Source of the DNA: Limnomonas spitsbergensis | Lineage: Eukaryota; Chlorophyta; Chlorophyceae; Chlamydomonadales | Assembly (NCBI GenBank): GCA_037349105.1 | Contig: JAYJMM010000123.1 | Coordinates: 1,426,001-1,490,000, forward strand | Length of the DNA: 64,000 nt | Direction of reading: 5' to 3' | Shown here: piece by piece, positions 44,901 to 56,900 of the stretch | How the letters are laid out: each line of letters starts with the position of its first letter | Position numbering within the stretch: position 1 is the stretch's first letter | Notes under the pieces: generated by a model | Seen by the model: the letters and a program-made list of their open reading frames with translations, nothing else | What the model was told of the DNA's origin: nothing | Database searches by the model: none | Program-made: the position numbers and the translations under genes

Positions 44901-47900
44901 GTCTGTCCCGTCCTTCTACCCTGCCATCCCTATCCCACATGCCCAGCCTCTGCCCCAGTCTCCACCCTTCAACCAACATGCCCAGCCTCTGCCCCAGTCT
45001 CCACCCTTCAACCAACATGCCCAGCCTCTGCCCCAGTCTCCACCCTTCAACCAACATGCCCAGCCTCTGCCCCAGTCTCCACCCTTCAACCAACATGCCC
45101 AGCCTCTGCCCCAGTCTCCACCCTTCAACCAACATGCCCAGCATCTGCCCCAGTCTCCACCCTTCAACCAACATGCCCAGCCTCTGCCCCAGTCTCCACC
45201 CTTCAACCAACATGCCCAGCATCTGCCCCAGTCTCCACCCTTCAACCAACATGCCCAGCCTCTGCCCCAGTCTCCACCCATCAACCAACATGCCCAGCCT
45301 TTGCCCCAGTCTCCACCCTTCAACCAACATGCCCAGCCTCTGCCCCAGTCTCCACCCTTCAACCAACATGCCCAGCCTCTGCCCCAGTCTCCACCCTTCA
45401 ACCAACATGTCCAGCCTCTGCCCCAGTCTCCACCCTTCAACCAACATGCCCAGCCTCTGCCCCAGTCTCCACCCATCAACCAACATGCCCAGCCTCTGCC
45501 CCAGTCTCCACCCTTCAACCAACATGCCCAGCCTCTGCCCCAGTCTCCACCCATCAACCAACATGCCCAGCCTTTGCCTCCAGTCCCCCATCCCTCCATC
45601 TCTTGTCAACATTGAAGTATTCCACCTCCATCCTCTGCCCCCTCTCCCCCCCACCCCTCCCCTGCTCCTGGCAGGCATGATGTCCAACCTGCAGACTCTG
45701 TGCCTGTCCCACAACCGAGTGGGCGATAAGGGTGCATGTGCCCTGGCCGCGATGCTCATCAGCGAAGGAGTGTCCTCATCGGTGCCGCTGCTCAAACTGG
45801 AGCTGGAAGGGAACCAGGTGGGGTGGAGGTGTAGGGTTGAGGTGGAGGGGAACCAGGTGGGGTGGAGGTGTAGGGTTGAGGTGGAGGGGAACCAGGTGGG
45901 GTGGAGGTGCAGGGTTGAGGTGGAGGGGAACCAGGTGGGGTGGAGGTATAGGGTTGAGGTGGAGGGGAACCAGGTGGGGTGGAGGTGCAGGGTTGAGGTG
46001 GAGGGGAACCAGGTGGGGTGGAGGTGCAGGGTTGAGGTGGAGGGGAACCAGGTGGGGTGGAGGTGTAGGGTTGAGGTGGAGGGGAACCAGGTGGGGTGGA
46101 GGTGTAGGGTTGAGGTGGAGGGGAACCAGGTGGGGTGGAGGTGCAGGGTTGAGGTGGAGGGGAACCAGGTGGGGTGGAGGTGTAGGGTTGAGGTGGAGGG
46201 GAACCAGGTGGGGTGGAGGTGTAGGGTGGAGGTGCAGGGTTGAGCTGGAGGGGACCAGGCGGGGGGGAGGGTTTAGGCCTTAGGCCTTAGGATTCAGAGC
46301 AGAGATGTTTCGTTAGGTCTCCCTCCTTTTCTCTCCTTCCTCTTTCTCCTTATCATTATCTGCACTTCTTTGTCTCTGCTCCTGCTACAGCTGCATGGTT
46401 AGCTTCCTTAAGCCAAGCCTTGGGGCATATCTTTATTTATTTGTAAGTCAAGCCTCGGAGCGTGTTGTGCATTTATTTATTTATAAACCAAGCTTCGGGG
46501 AGTGCTTTATTCAATGACCTTTCCATGCTGTGCAGCTAACTGATCTTGGTGATCTGACACAGCGACACTGTTAGACGAGCTTGTTTCTTTCGAATCAGTT
46601 AAAACCTGAAGCTGCAGCCTTCATGCTGCGCAGATCACTGATGTTGGTGGCCTGGCTTTGTGCAAGGCGGCCAAGGGTGCCCTGGTGCTGTCCCGCCTCA
46701 ATGTCAGCCACAACAACATGGGGGACGGGACCATGCTGGCCGTGGCGGATGCACTGAGGTTCAATACAGGTGAGAATGTGTGCTGAGGCTCAGTGGTTGG
46801 TGGTGGTGGTGGTGGTGGTAGGTGTTGTTGTGGGATCAGATGAGGGATCAGTGGTTGGTGCTGGTGGTGTTGGTGGTGGTGGTGGTAGGTGTTGTTGTGG
46901 GATCAGATGAGGGATCAGTGGTTGGTGCTGGTGGTGTTGGTGGTGGTGGTGGTAGGTGTTGTTGTGAGATCAGATGAGGGATCAGTGGCTGGTGGTGTTG
47001 TGGGATCAGTTGAGGGATCAGTGGTTGGTGGTGTTGTGGGATCTGTTGAGACTTGAGACAGGTGGCCGCCCTTGGCGTAGAAAGCCTTAACCCTGCAGGC
47101 ATGAACCCTCCCCCAGACACCCTCAAGAAGAGCCTTGAACCCTAAACCTTATCCCCTAGGGATATTTTTGGAGCTTGAACTTCAAAACCCTTTTCCGTAG
47201 GCAACCTCCATAAGGAACCTGACCCCTTTCCCCAGACTCCCTCGTGGAGGACCAGGCATATGTCCCATGCATCAAATGTGATGCTCTGCTGGACTGTAAA
47301 AACTTCACAAAACTTCACAGGAGGACCCTGAACCCTTCTCCCCCTGACAGCCTCAATGAGACCCTTGAACCCTAACTGAATTAGGGACCATTTAGATGCT
47401 GAACTTTGAGCCCTGACCCCTTTCCCCAGACACCCTCAATAAGAACCCTGAACCCCCTCCATCCCAGGCACCCTCAAGGAGGTGGCAGTAGCCGGCTGTC
47501 GCTGTGGTGAGGCGGCGGTCGTGGCAGTCATCCAAGCGGCAACCAAGAACAACAGCCTGCACCTGCTAGACGTCCGCGGTGTTCCGCTGGGGCCAGAGGT
47601 GCGGATCCAGGGTTAAGGGTATGGGGTTTAGGAGTATATAACAGCCTGCACCTGCTGGTCGTCCAGGCTGTCCCGCTGGGGCCAGGGTGAAGGGTTGCAG
47701 GGGCCTCATAACTCGAAGGGCTTTAGCCTGCACATGGTGGACGTCTGGGGATGTCCCACTGGGACCAGAGCTATGAACCCGGGGACTAGCACTCACGTGT
47801 GCAGGGTGCTGCTTAGCAGTGCCAGTGGCTCAGCGTTTTTGAAGATACGTGATCTTTATCGTGCATTTGAGCGCAGGGTGTTGCACAGCTGTGTCAGATG

Positions 47901-50900
47901 TTGCGCTACACGGCCACGCTGAATACGCTACGTCTGGATGTCGTGTCGCGCGACTGCGCGGAGCTGGTGGCTCGGGAGCTGCCTAACAACCGCAGGTGCG
48001 GACCGACAAATCAAATGAATTTGGAAATAAATGTGCGTTCGGGAGATAGTGCACTCGAGTACCTGAACCCAAACACCTAAACCCACCACCTCTCACCTTA
48101 TCCCCAAGGCTGCCCCCAGCCTGATGCACACGCCACTGGTCCGTCAGGCTCCGGAGCGCCTTCCGACCATAATGATTGAGATAAATGGAAATCCATGCCG
48201 TGTTTCGTGTTAATTCCTCACCTGCGCCACCCACACCCTCTCTCCCCCAGCCTCATGCACCCCACACCTGAACCCACCCACACCCTCTCACCCCCCAGCC
48301 TCATGCACTCCACACCTGAACCCACCCACACCCTCTCACCCCCAGCCTCATACACCCCACACCTGCACCGCCCACACCCTCTCACCCCCCAGCCTCATAC
48401 ACCCCACACCTGAACCCACCCACACCCTCTCACCCCCCAGCCTCATACACCCCACACCTGCACCGCCCACGCCCTCTCACCCCCCAGCCTCATACACCCC
48501 ACACCTGCATCGCCCACACCCTCTCACCCGCAGCCTCATACACCCCACACCTGAACCCACCCACACCCTCTCACCCCCCAGCCTCATACACTCCACACCT
48601 GAACCCACCCACACCCTCTCACCCCCCAGCCTCATGCACCCCACACCTGAACCACCCACGCCCTCTCACCCCCCAGCCTCATACACCCCACACCTGCACC
48701 ACCCACGCCCTCTCACCCCCCAGCCTCATGCACTCCACACCTGAACCCACCCACACCCTCTCACCCCCAGCCTCATACACTCCACACCTGCACCGCCCAC
48801 GCCCTCTCACCCCCAGCCTCATACACTCCACACCTGCACCGCCCACACCCTCTCACCCCCCAGCCTCATACACCCCACACCTGCACCACCCACGCCCTCT
48901 CACCCCCCAGCCTCATACACTCCACACCTGAACCCACCCACACCCTCTCACCCCCCAGCCTCATACACCCCACACCTGCACCGCCCATGCCCTCTCACCC
49001 CCCAGCCTCATACACTCCACACCTGAACCCACCCACACCCTCTCACCCCCAGCCTCATACACTCCACACCTGCACCGCCCACGCCCTCTCACCCCCAGCC
49101 TCATACACTCCACACCTGCACCGCCCACACCCTCTCACCCCCCAGCCTCATACACCCCACACCTGCACCACCCACGCCCTCTCACCCCCCAGCCTCATAC
49201 ACTCCACACCTGAACCCACCCACACCCTCTCACCCCCCAGCCTCATACACCCCACACCTGCACCGCCCATGCCCTCTCACCCCCCAGCCTCATACACCCC
49301 ACACCTGCATCGCCCACACCCTCTCACCCCCAGCCTCATACACCCCACACCTGAACCCACCCACACCCTCTCACCCCCCAGCCTCATACACTCCACACCT
49401 GAACCCACCCACACCCTCTCACCCCCCAGCCTCATGCACCCCACACCTGCACCACCCACGCCCTCTCACCCCCCAGCCTCATACACCCCACACCTGCACC
49501 ACCCACGCCCTCTCACCCCCCAGCCTCATGCACTCCACACCTGAACCCACCCACACCCTCTCACCCCCAGCCTCATACACTCCACACCTGCACCGCCCAC
49601 GCCCTCTCACCCCCAGCCTCATACACTCCACACCTGCACCGCCCACGCCCTCTCACCCCCCAGTCTCATGCACCTGACACTGGGAGGTCCGGTTCCGGAG
49701 CATCTCCTCGCGATGATGAGCGAGATCCTTGCTGCCAACACCATGCGGGCGGTCTCCGTCTCTCCAGGTGAGAGGATGGACACTGAGGGGGGCAGCTGCC
49801 TTGGTGCTAGGGTTGGACATCTTGTTCGTCGGGGTTCAGGGTGCCACTATCTAGGTATATAGCGTAGACATCTTGTTTGTCAGTTTGAAGGGTGCTACTA
49901 TCTAAGTATCTAGGGTGCACTGTGTTTCATTCACCCTCCGCTGGCTGCATCTGCCCCTTTGCAGTCCGCTCCTCCCCGCACATTCATGCTTGGATCGAGA
50001 ATGCCTCGATGGCCTCCGGACGCAAAGGTAAAGATGGGTTATGCTACTGATGTGGTGGGGGATGGGTTGGGGAAGATGCAGGGCTTAGCACTTCTTCCTG
50101 TGCTATGAGGAGGGTGGCTGCGAGCCTTAGTTTGCCAGGTGTTCTCACATTGCGGCCTCATGAGGAGTATCACGAGGATGCCGAAGCCATTATTTCTCTA
50201 AATTCTCCCTCCCCCCTCGCCACCCGTACAGGGGCCTCCTCCTCCTTCTCTGCTCTGCCCTATAGCCAGCAGGCGGCGGGCAGCAGCACGGGCCGTGCAA
50301 GGTCCATATCCCCTAGGCCCAGACACGGCCCGCGCTCTGAAGCTGGCGGCAGCGTGTACAGCCACAACACGTACAACACGGCCAACACGCAGCGCACAGC
50401 CGTGACCGCCGTCTCGTTCCAGTTCAGCCAGGTGGGGGTTAGGGTTCAATTGGGCAAATCTGGATTTGGGTGGGCACTTGGGGTTCAGGTAGGTGGGTAA
50501 GGGTTTGGGTGGACATTTAGTGCTAATGCGGATAACTTAGGGTTTGGGTGGGCATCTAGAATTAATGCAGATAAGTGAGGATTTGGGTGGGGTAACCGCC
50601 ACTAGGTATGCGACTGGGCGTCCCGATGCTGTTGGGCCCTGCTGCCTGGCATGGGGTAGCTGGTGCAGCGGTGCGAGCATAAGCCCTCATGCCCCTCAGA
50701 TGCCCATGTTGCTGTGTCCACAGAATTATGTCCACCGCATTGTCCAGCCCAGAGAATGATGTTCCTCTCCCGGATGAAATGCACGTGATCCTGATGCCAG
50801 CAATCCCGTTATCTTTCATGGCAGTTCATATCCCGGGACTGGATGCTCCCTTGTTGCGCCTTGGAAGAACATGGTGTTTCCACTTCTGATGAACTGCCAG

Positions 50901-53900
50901 ACCGGCACAAGGGCTGTCCTTCGTGTCTTTGCACTGATTATATACCTGAAACCCTTACATGAGGCCCTACACCCTCAACACTGAGACCCTAAACCCTGAG
51001 TGATCTGCTTGTTTCCCTGCCAGATGAGCCGCAAGACTGGCATGAGTACCAGCCCGGGTGCTATGAAGATCAGCAACAGCCTGGCGGCTGGAGGAGCTGC
51101 CGAGAAGGCAGCCATCATCTTCCGCAAGCATGACCAGAACCAGGACAACTACCTCAGCAGGTGAGTGCGGAATCACTTGCATGATGAGAAAGTGAAATGG
51201 GGTGGGCGGCCATGATTTACCGCCAGCACGATCAGGATCAGGACTTCTGACTGGTTGGGCATGCGTGCAGTACAACTTCATAACCAGGTGGATGCATGTG
51301 TGCATTCATGAGTTATGATCTGACAAGCAGGTGGATGCATAGACTGATCAGGGTTGAGTGTTGGCAGTGCTGCATGATCAGGGTTTAGGGTAAAGCCATA
51401 CACTAAAACATTTTTGTCACAAGCCATTTTTCTCATGCCTTAATGCCTCCACTAGCAGTTCAGGGATAAGATTGTTGGCAGTGCTGCATGATGAAGGTTT
51501 AGAGCATAGCCCACACCCTAAAGCCCTTTTTCCACTACCCCTTTTTCCGTCCACCCCTGAGCAGGGATGAGATGCTGGCAGCAATGCATGAGGTTGGCGT
51601 GCTGACGGGATTGAAGGCGCGACACGTTGGTGAGCAGTGGGCAGTACCTAGCAGCAGGAAGGGTTGAGTAGCGGGAAGAGGGGGGACAGCAGCAGGGAAG
51701 AGGGCAGGAAGGGCAGTAGTTAGGAGGGTGGGATGGAAGGGTAGGATGGGAGGGTGGGATGGAAGGGTGTGATGAGAAGTGGGTAGGAGGGTGGGATGGG
51801 AAGTGGGTAGGAGGGTGGGGCTGGGAAGTGGATAGGAGGGTGGGATGGGCACTCTGTGATCAGCGGAAAGGGGGGCAGGAGAGGGGTCGGAGAGCAGGGT
51901 GCATCGGCCTGAGCATGGGGTCAGGGTCACAGGGTTGGGGCCCGGGACATGGGGGGGGAGATGGATGCCCTGTGCACAGTTGAGAGTTTAGGGTTTAGGA
52001 AACCCAGGGGCTAGGGGTGAGAGATGGATCACCAGTGAGCAGTGGAATCATGTAGGGGCGGGGCATGCAAGGGGAATGCTTCCTTCGGGCTGCTCCTGCA
52101 AACAAGCGCTAAATGTGCATTTATTTTGACCGATGGCCTTTCCTGTATTTTGACATGATGCCGTTAAGCCTACCCCCTGGTTGAAGTCACATTTTGACTG
52201 TGGGCATGCCACCCATTTCAAGAAAATGCTTATGGGCCTGCCCCTTTCAGGCCGCATCCTGGATGCCGAGTTCAAGAAGGCTGACCGGGATGGAGACGGC
52301 CGCATCAGCCTCCAAGACTTCATCAGCTGGTGAGACACAGCAGGGTGCAGTAGCAGCATCTTGATACTTAACCTACAAAACCTAGAGCAGAGAAGGCCAC
52401 ATCAGCCTGAAAGACTGCATCAGCTGGTTGGAGATAACAAGAAAGCGGCGGCAGTGACAGCAGGCCCCTAAACCCTAGATTTTATGCAGACGCGGTGGCC
52501 TGCAGGATTTTAACACCTGGTAGCAGGCAACAGGCAAGCAGCAGCGGGACATTCATCCCTAAACATGCGACCCTGTACAGCCCTTCCTTTGTTGCTCGGC
52601 ACCTTGTGGCAGTATGTGTGGATCTGTGAAGACCAAGCAGGAAGGAAGCACGGCGGACTGCATTGGTGGCCTAGATCCTGCATCTGAGTACCTACATAGC
52701 ATGGGCGTGCCTGTTCAAAGATCCCTGAACCCCTGAACACTTGCGCGCAGGTACGACCAGATTGCAAAGTTCCAGTCTCAGGCCACTCGCGAGGGACGCA
52801 TCAAGTCTGCGACATACAAGCATCAAGTCCCTGTGGGTGAGTGGGTGTCTGTTCTTTTTGTTTTTGTCCCCACAGCGGTTGACAAGCATCAAGTCCCCGT
52901 GGGTGGGTCTTTTGCCGGGCAGTGCAGCCGGGAGGAAGGAAAACGTAGAAGTTGTTATTGCGGTTGAATGACAGCTGACAAGTGTCAGGTCCCAATGGAT
53001 GAGGGGGTGTCTGTTCTAGTCGTTTTGTTCCCCCAGCGTTTCCCTGTCCTCCGCCTGAACCCTGCACCCTGGTTTTGCCCCCCCTCCGCCCCCCTCCCCA
53101 CGCATCCAGAATAACCCTGCACTCAAGTCAGTGTTAAAGAATAATTACAAGCTTGCCTGCCCTCACACCTAGACCCCCCCCTCTCCGTCTCCCTCCTTAG
53201 GTGTCCAGAACAACCTTGCACTCAAGCGCGTGTTCAAGAACTATTGCAAGTTTGCCCTGGGTCAGGGCCGGCTATACACCCAAGAGAGTGTTTCCATGAT
53301 GAACATGCCTCAGTTCAGCCGACTGTGTGCAGACGCTGGCTTTGTGGAGCCAGATGGTGAGGCGGGATATGCATTTATGAAGGGGATAAGGACTTAGACA
53401 TTCACCTATGCCTTTACCGTCAGTGTAAACTTCAAAGAAAATATTGCTGATCCATATCGTTTCAGTTCCTTCCCCTTGCCCATGTGGATCCCTCAGCCCT
53501 TAGCCCTGGCTCCCTTTGTCCCCTCCCCTCTGTGTTGCCTCTCTTGATCCCGCACCCCTCACCCCTCATTCCCCAAAGGTGGCCACAACCCTCACCGCTG
53601 ACCCCTCACCCCTCATGCCTAACAGGTCGCCTTAGCTCCACGGCGGTTGAGGTGATATTTTTCCGCTACCGGCCCACGGGCTCTAGGTGAGAGAAGTGTA
53701 ACATGGTGTGACCAAGCGTAAAAGGGTGTGACAGGGTGTAACCTAGTGTACATGGTGAAACCAAGTGTAAATGGTTAGGGTTTGGCCATCTCTGACTCCC
53801 ATCGGCACCTGTGTGTTTTTGTGTGTGTAGGCGCCTAGCCTACAAGGAATTTGTTGAGGCTCTGGCGGCAGTGGCGCACGAGGCGGACGTGCCGTTTGAG

Positions 53901-56900
53901 GATGCGATGATGATCCTCGGCTGCAGGATGGGCGGACAGCCGCTGACGCCGGAGACCTCAACAACGGTAGGTCGCCGGAGGCAGGGAAGCGGGGAAGGAG
54001 GGTGGGTGGGAATGCAGGATGGGTGGACAGCAGCTGATCCTGGAGACCTCGGAGCCGGAAGGTGTGAAGGGGGGGAAGCAGGATGGCTGGGCCAGAGTGC
54101 AGGATGGGTGGACACTTACTGAAGCCGGAGACCTCCGCGGTAGATAGTCCACAGGGGGGAAGGGGGGTGAAGGAAGTAGTCAGGGCAGGTAAGGAGGATG
54201 GGGAAGCGTGGTGGGGCGGGGCAAGAAATCAGAATGGTGACCTCGTTTGGAGTAAGCAGACAGCAGGGACGTGGGGCATGCAGGAAAGTAAAATGCAGGA
54301 AAGTGGGGCGGAAAGCAAGACGGGGTGGGAAGCAGAGCAGGGCAGATCAGGTAAGCAAGATGGGGAAGCGGGTTGGGGTGGGGCAGGATAGCAGAATAGT
54401 AAAATGGAGACCTCAGCGGTCGGGGGTGGCGGGCTGTGGGGTAGGCAGGAAACTAAGACAGGGAAATGGGGCAGGAATCAGAGCTGGGCAGGTCAGGGAG
54501 GAAGGATGGGGAAGCAGGGTGGGGCGGGGGGCGGGGCTGACTGGAACTGACATGAGTAAATGACGGCGTGAAGTGAAAATCCTGATCAACAATCGATATT
54601 GCCAGCTTTCTAACAGCAGAGCCTGGGCAGCCACACACGATTCTGCTTCCAATGTGCATGCAGGGATTTGGGTCACGCAAAGCACCTCTACCATCTGGGA
54701 CCGACCTTGACCTATTCCAGGCAGAAAAAAAAAGCAAGGCAGGATTTGCCACGGACAATAAGTTTGGGTTACGTATCTTGACCCTACCCCCCTGACCCTC
54801 CCATTGCTTCTGTAGAGAGGCAGTGACGGCGGTAACGGCCCTGATGGCCTGGCAGCCCTGGCAGCGGTGTTCGCCGCCAGCGGGCCGGCAGCCTCAGCCT
54901 CCGAGGCGGCCAGCAGGTCCGGGCTAGAGGCAATCCAGGAGGTACCTGCTGGAGGTGAGCGACTATTCAGCCAGCAGGAGGGGGTCGGGTTTTCACTCCT
55001 TAGGGTTTCAAGATTTTAACCCTGAGGTTTATAATTTGAAAACCCTGAAATTCATAATTTTGAACCTTCAGTTTTAAAAATGTTATCCCTTCTAGGTGGA
55101 TGAACTTGTGAATGTTTTTGCCGTGGCTCGAGGCCAACCAGCAGGTGCCGTCTGAGGGCGAGTGTGCAGCCAGACAGACAGATAGCTAGAAGGATAGCTA
55201 GAAGCTTAAAACCTCAAACCCCTGAGGAGTAATTACCTGCAGTCATCCCCTGGTTCCAGCCGGGGGTAACCACCTGCACTCATCCCAGGGTTGCTGGTGC
55301 GCTCCCCATCTCAACATGCAATGCAACGCCTTGTTGCTCAGAGGGTGTTGCTTGATATCTCCCTTTGCTGATTTCTTATTTCACAATCCTGCATTCTCTG
55401 GCACTGAGGGTTAAGGGATTTGTCCCTAAACCCCAAGGCTTCAAGTGCTTGCTACTGCAATATGGCACAAGCCACCGCTTGCGGTAGATTTGGAGTCGAT
55501 GTATAGACGCTGCCGACCGCAACTGTGGGATTTTGCTACTGCAACAAGAACTTAAGTGTGCTTGCTGCTGCAGCAGCAGCATCAGGGCTAGGGCACCCGA
55601 CTCCTAAGCGCAACCTGGAACCTTAAAACCCTCAGGCGGCACCCCGGGCAAGAAGACGACCGGCATCCTCAAGAAGAAGAAAAAGGCGGCCGTCGGCGGC
55701 TCACCCTCCTCGGCCGCCGCCTCCGCTGACGTCGCCAACCCACTGTTCGAAAGCATGGAGGGCATGCTGAAGAAGCTGAGCCTGGATGGCCCCGGCATCA
55801 CCAAGCAGGCCGAGGTGCGCGGCCTGGAGGCACGGCTGCAAATGCTGGAGAGTAAGCTGATGGCTTCGGAGCACATGAAGCGGTACAACACCAGCATGCA
55901 GGACGAGGATGTGAACTCGAGGATGCTCAAACTGGAGAACACGGTGAGTTGATGGGGCAAGGCTGGACCTTAAACCCTAAAAGAGGGGGATGGTAACATT
56001 GTGTCAACCCTCATCCTTGAGAGAAGGGGGGGGGGGAGCTGGAGATATTACTTCAAGGGTTTGGGCTGGGGAACACGATGAGTAGACGGGGCAAGTCTAG
56101 ACCCTTTACCCTAAAAGAGGAGGAGGGTGTGAACCCTTCTCCTTGAAAGAAGGGGGGGGGGGGGGGCTGGAGAGAACATAAAGAGGGGATGGGCTGGTGG
56201 ACACGGTGAAGAGGGGGCTGTGGCTTCACCTTCAAGGCGGGAAGGTGGACTAGAGAATGCGGAAGGGGCATGGCTGAACCCATAACCTTCAAAGAAGAGG
56301 GAGGTGTATAAAACCCGAGAATGGTCATGGCACGGCTGCGAACTCGTCAACCCTGCTGCCTAATACGTCACCCCCCGCAGACCGGTGCTGTTAGTCAGTC
56401 AGTCCCTCTCATTCGCCAGCCCTTAAGTGCAGTATCAGGGCACTCTGGCACGCTCAAGCATTACATCCCTACCTTTGTTTCTAGGCAGGTAGAGGGTACA
56501 CTGGCGGGAAACCTTCGACCCATCATTTGAAGCCTCAGACATTGTAATCCTGCATTCAAGTGGAGGGCCCTCTAGTAGGACACCCTCAACCCTGCATTCA
56601 GGTGGAGGGCACTCTGGTAGGACACCCCAAAGCCTGCATTTAAACACCAAACATGTGTATCCTTCTTGCAGGTGGAGGGCACGCTGGCTAACCAACAGCA
56701 TATGGGGCTGGTATCAAATCAAATGACCAGCCTACAGGTAAGAGGAATGGTAAACCTCAAGCTTGGTGGGGTGGACACTAAACCCTCACTCCCCTGAATA
56801 GGCTGCAGGTGAGAGGAATGGTAAACCTTAAGCTTGGTGGGGTGGACACTAAACCCTCACTCCCCTGAATAGGCTGCAGTTGAGAGGATTGGTAAACCCT

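Noticed and set aside
44731..46243. 475-codon + strand and 354-codon - strand open frames
   Set aside because: Both are driven by 39-bp repeats. Only 45675-45817 (exon 6) fits the LRR gene; the rest is intron, though donor use inside the 45.8-46.2 kb array is left open as a finding.
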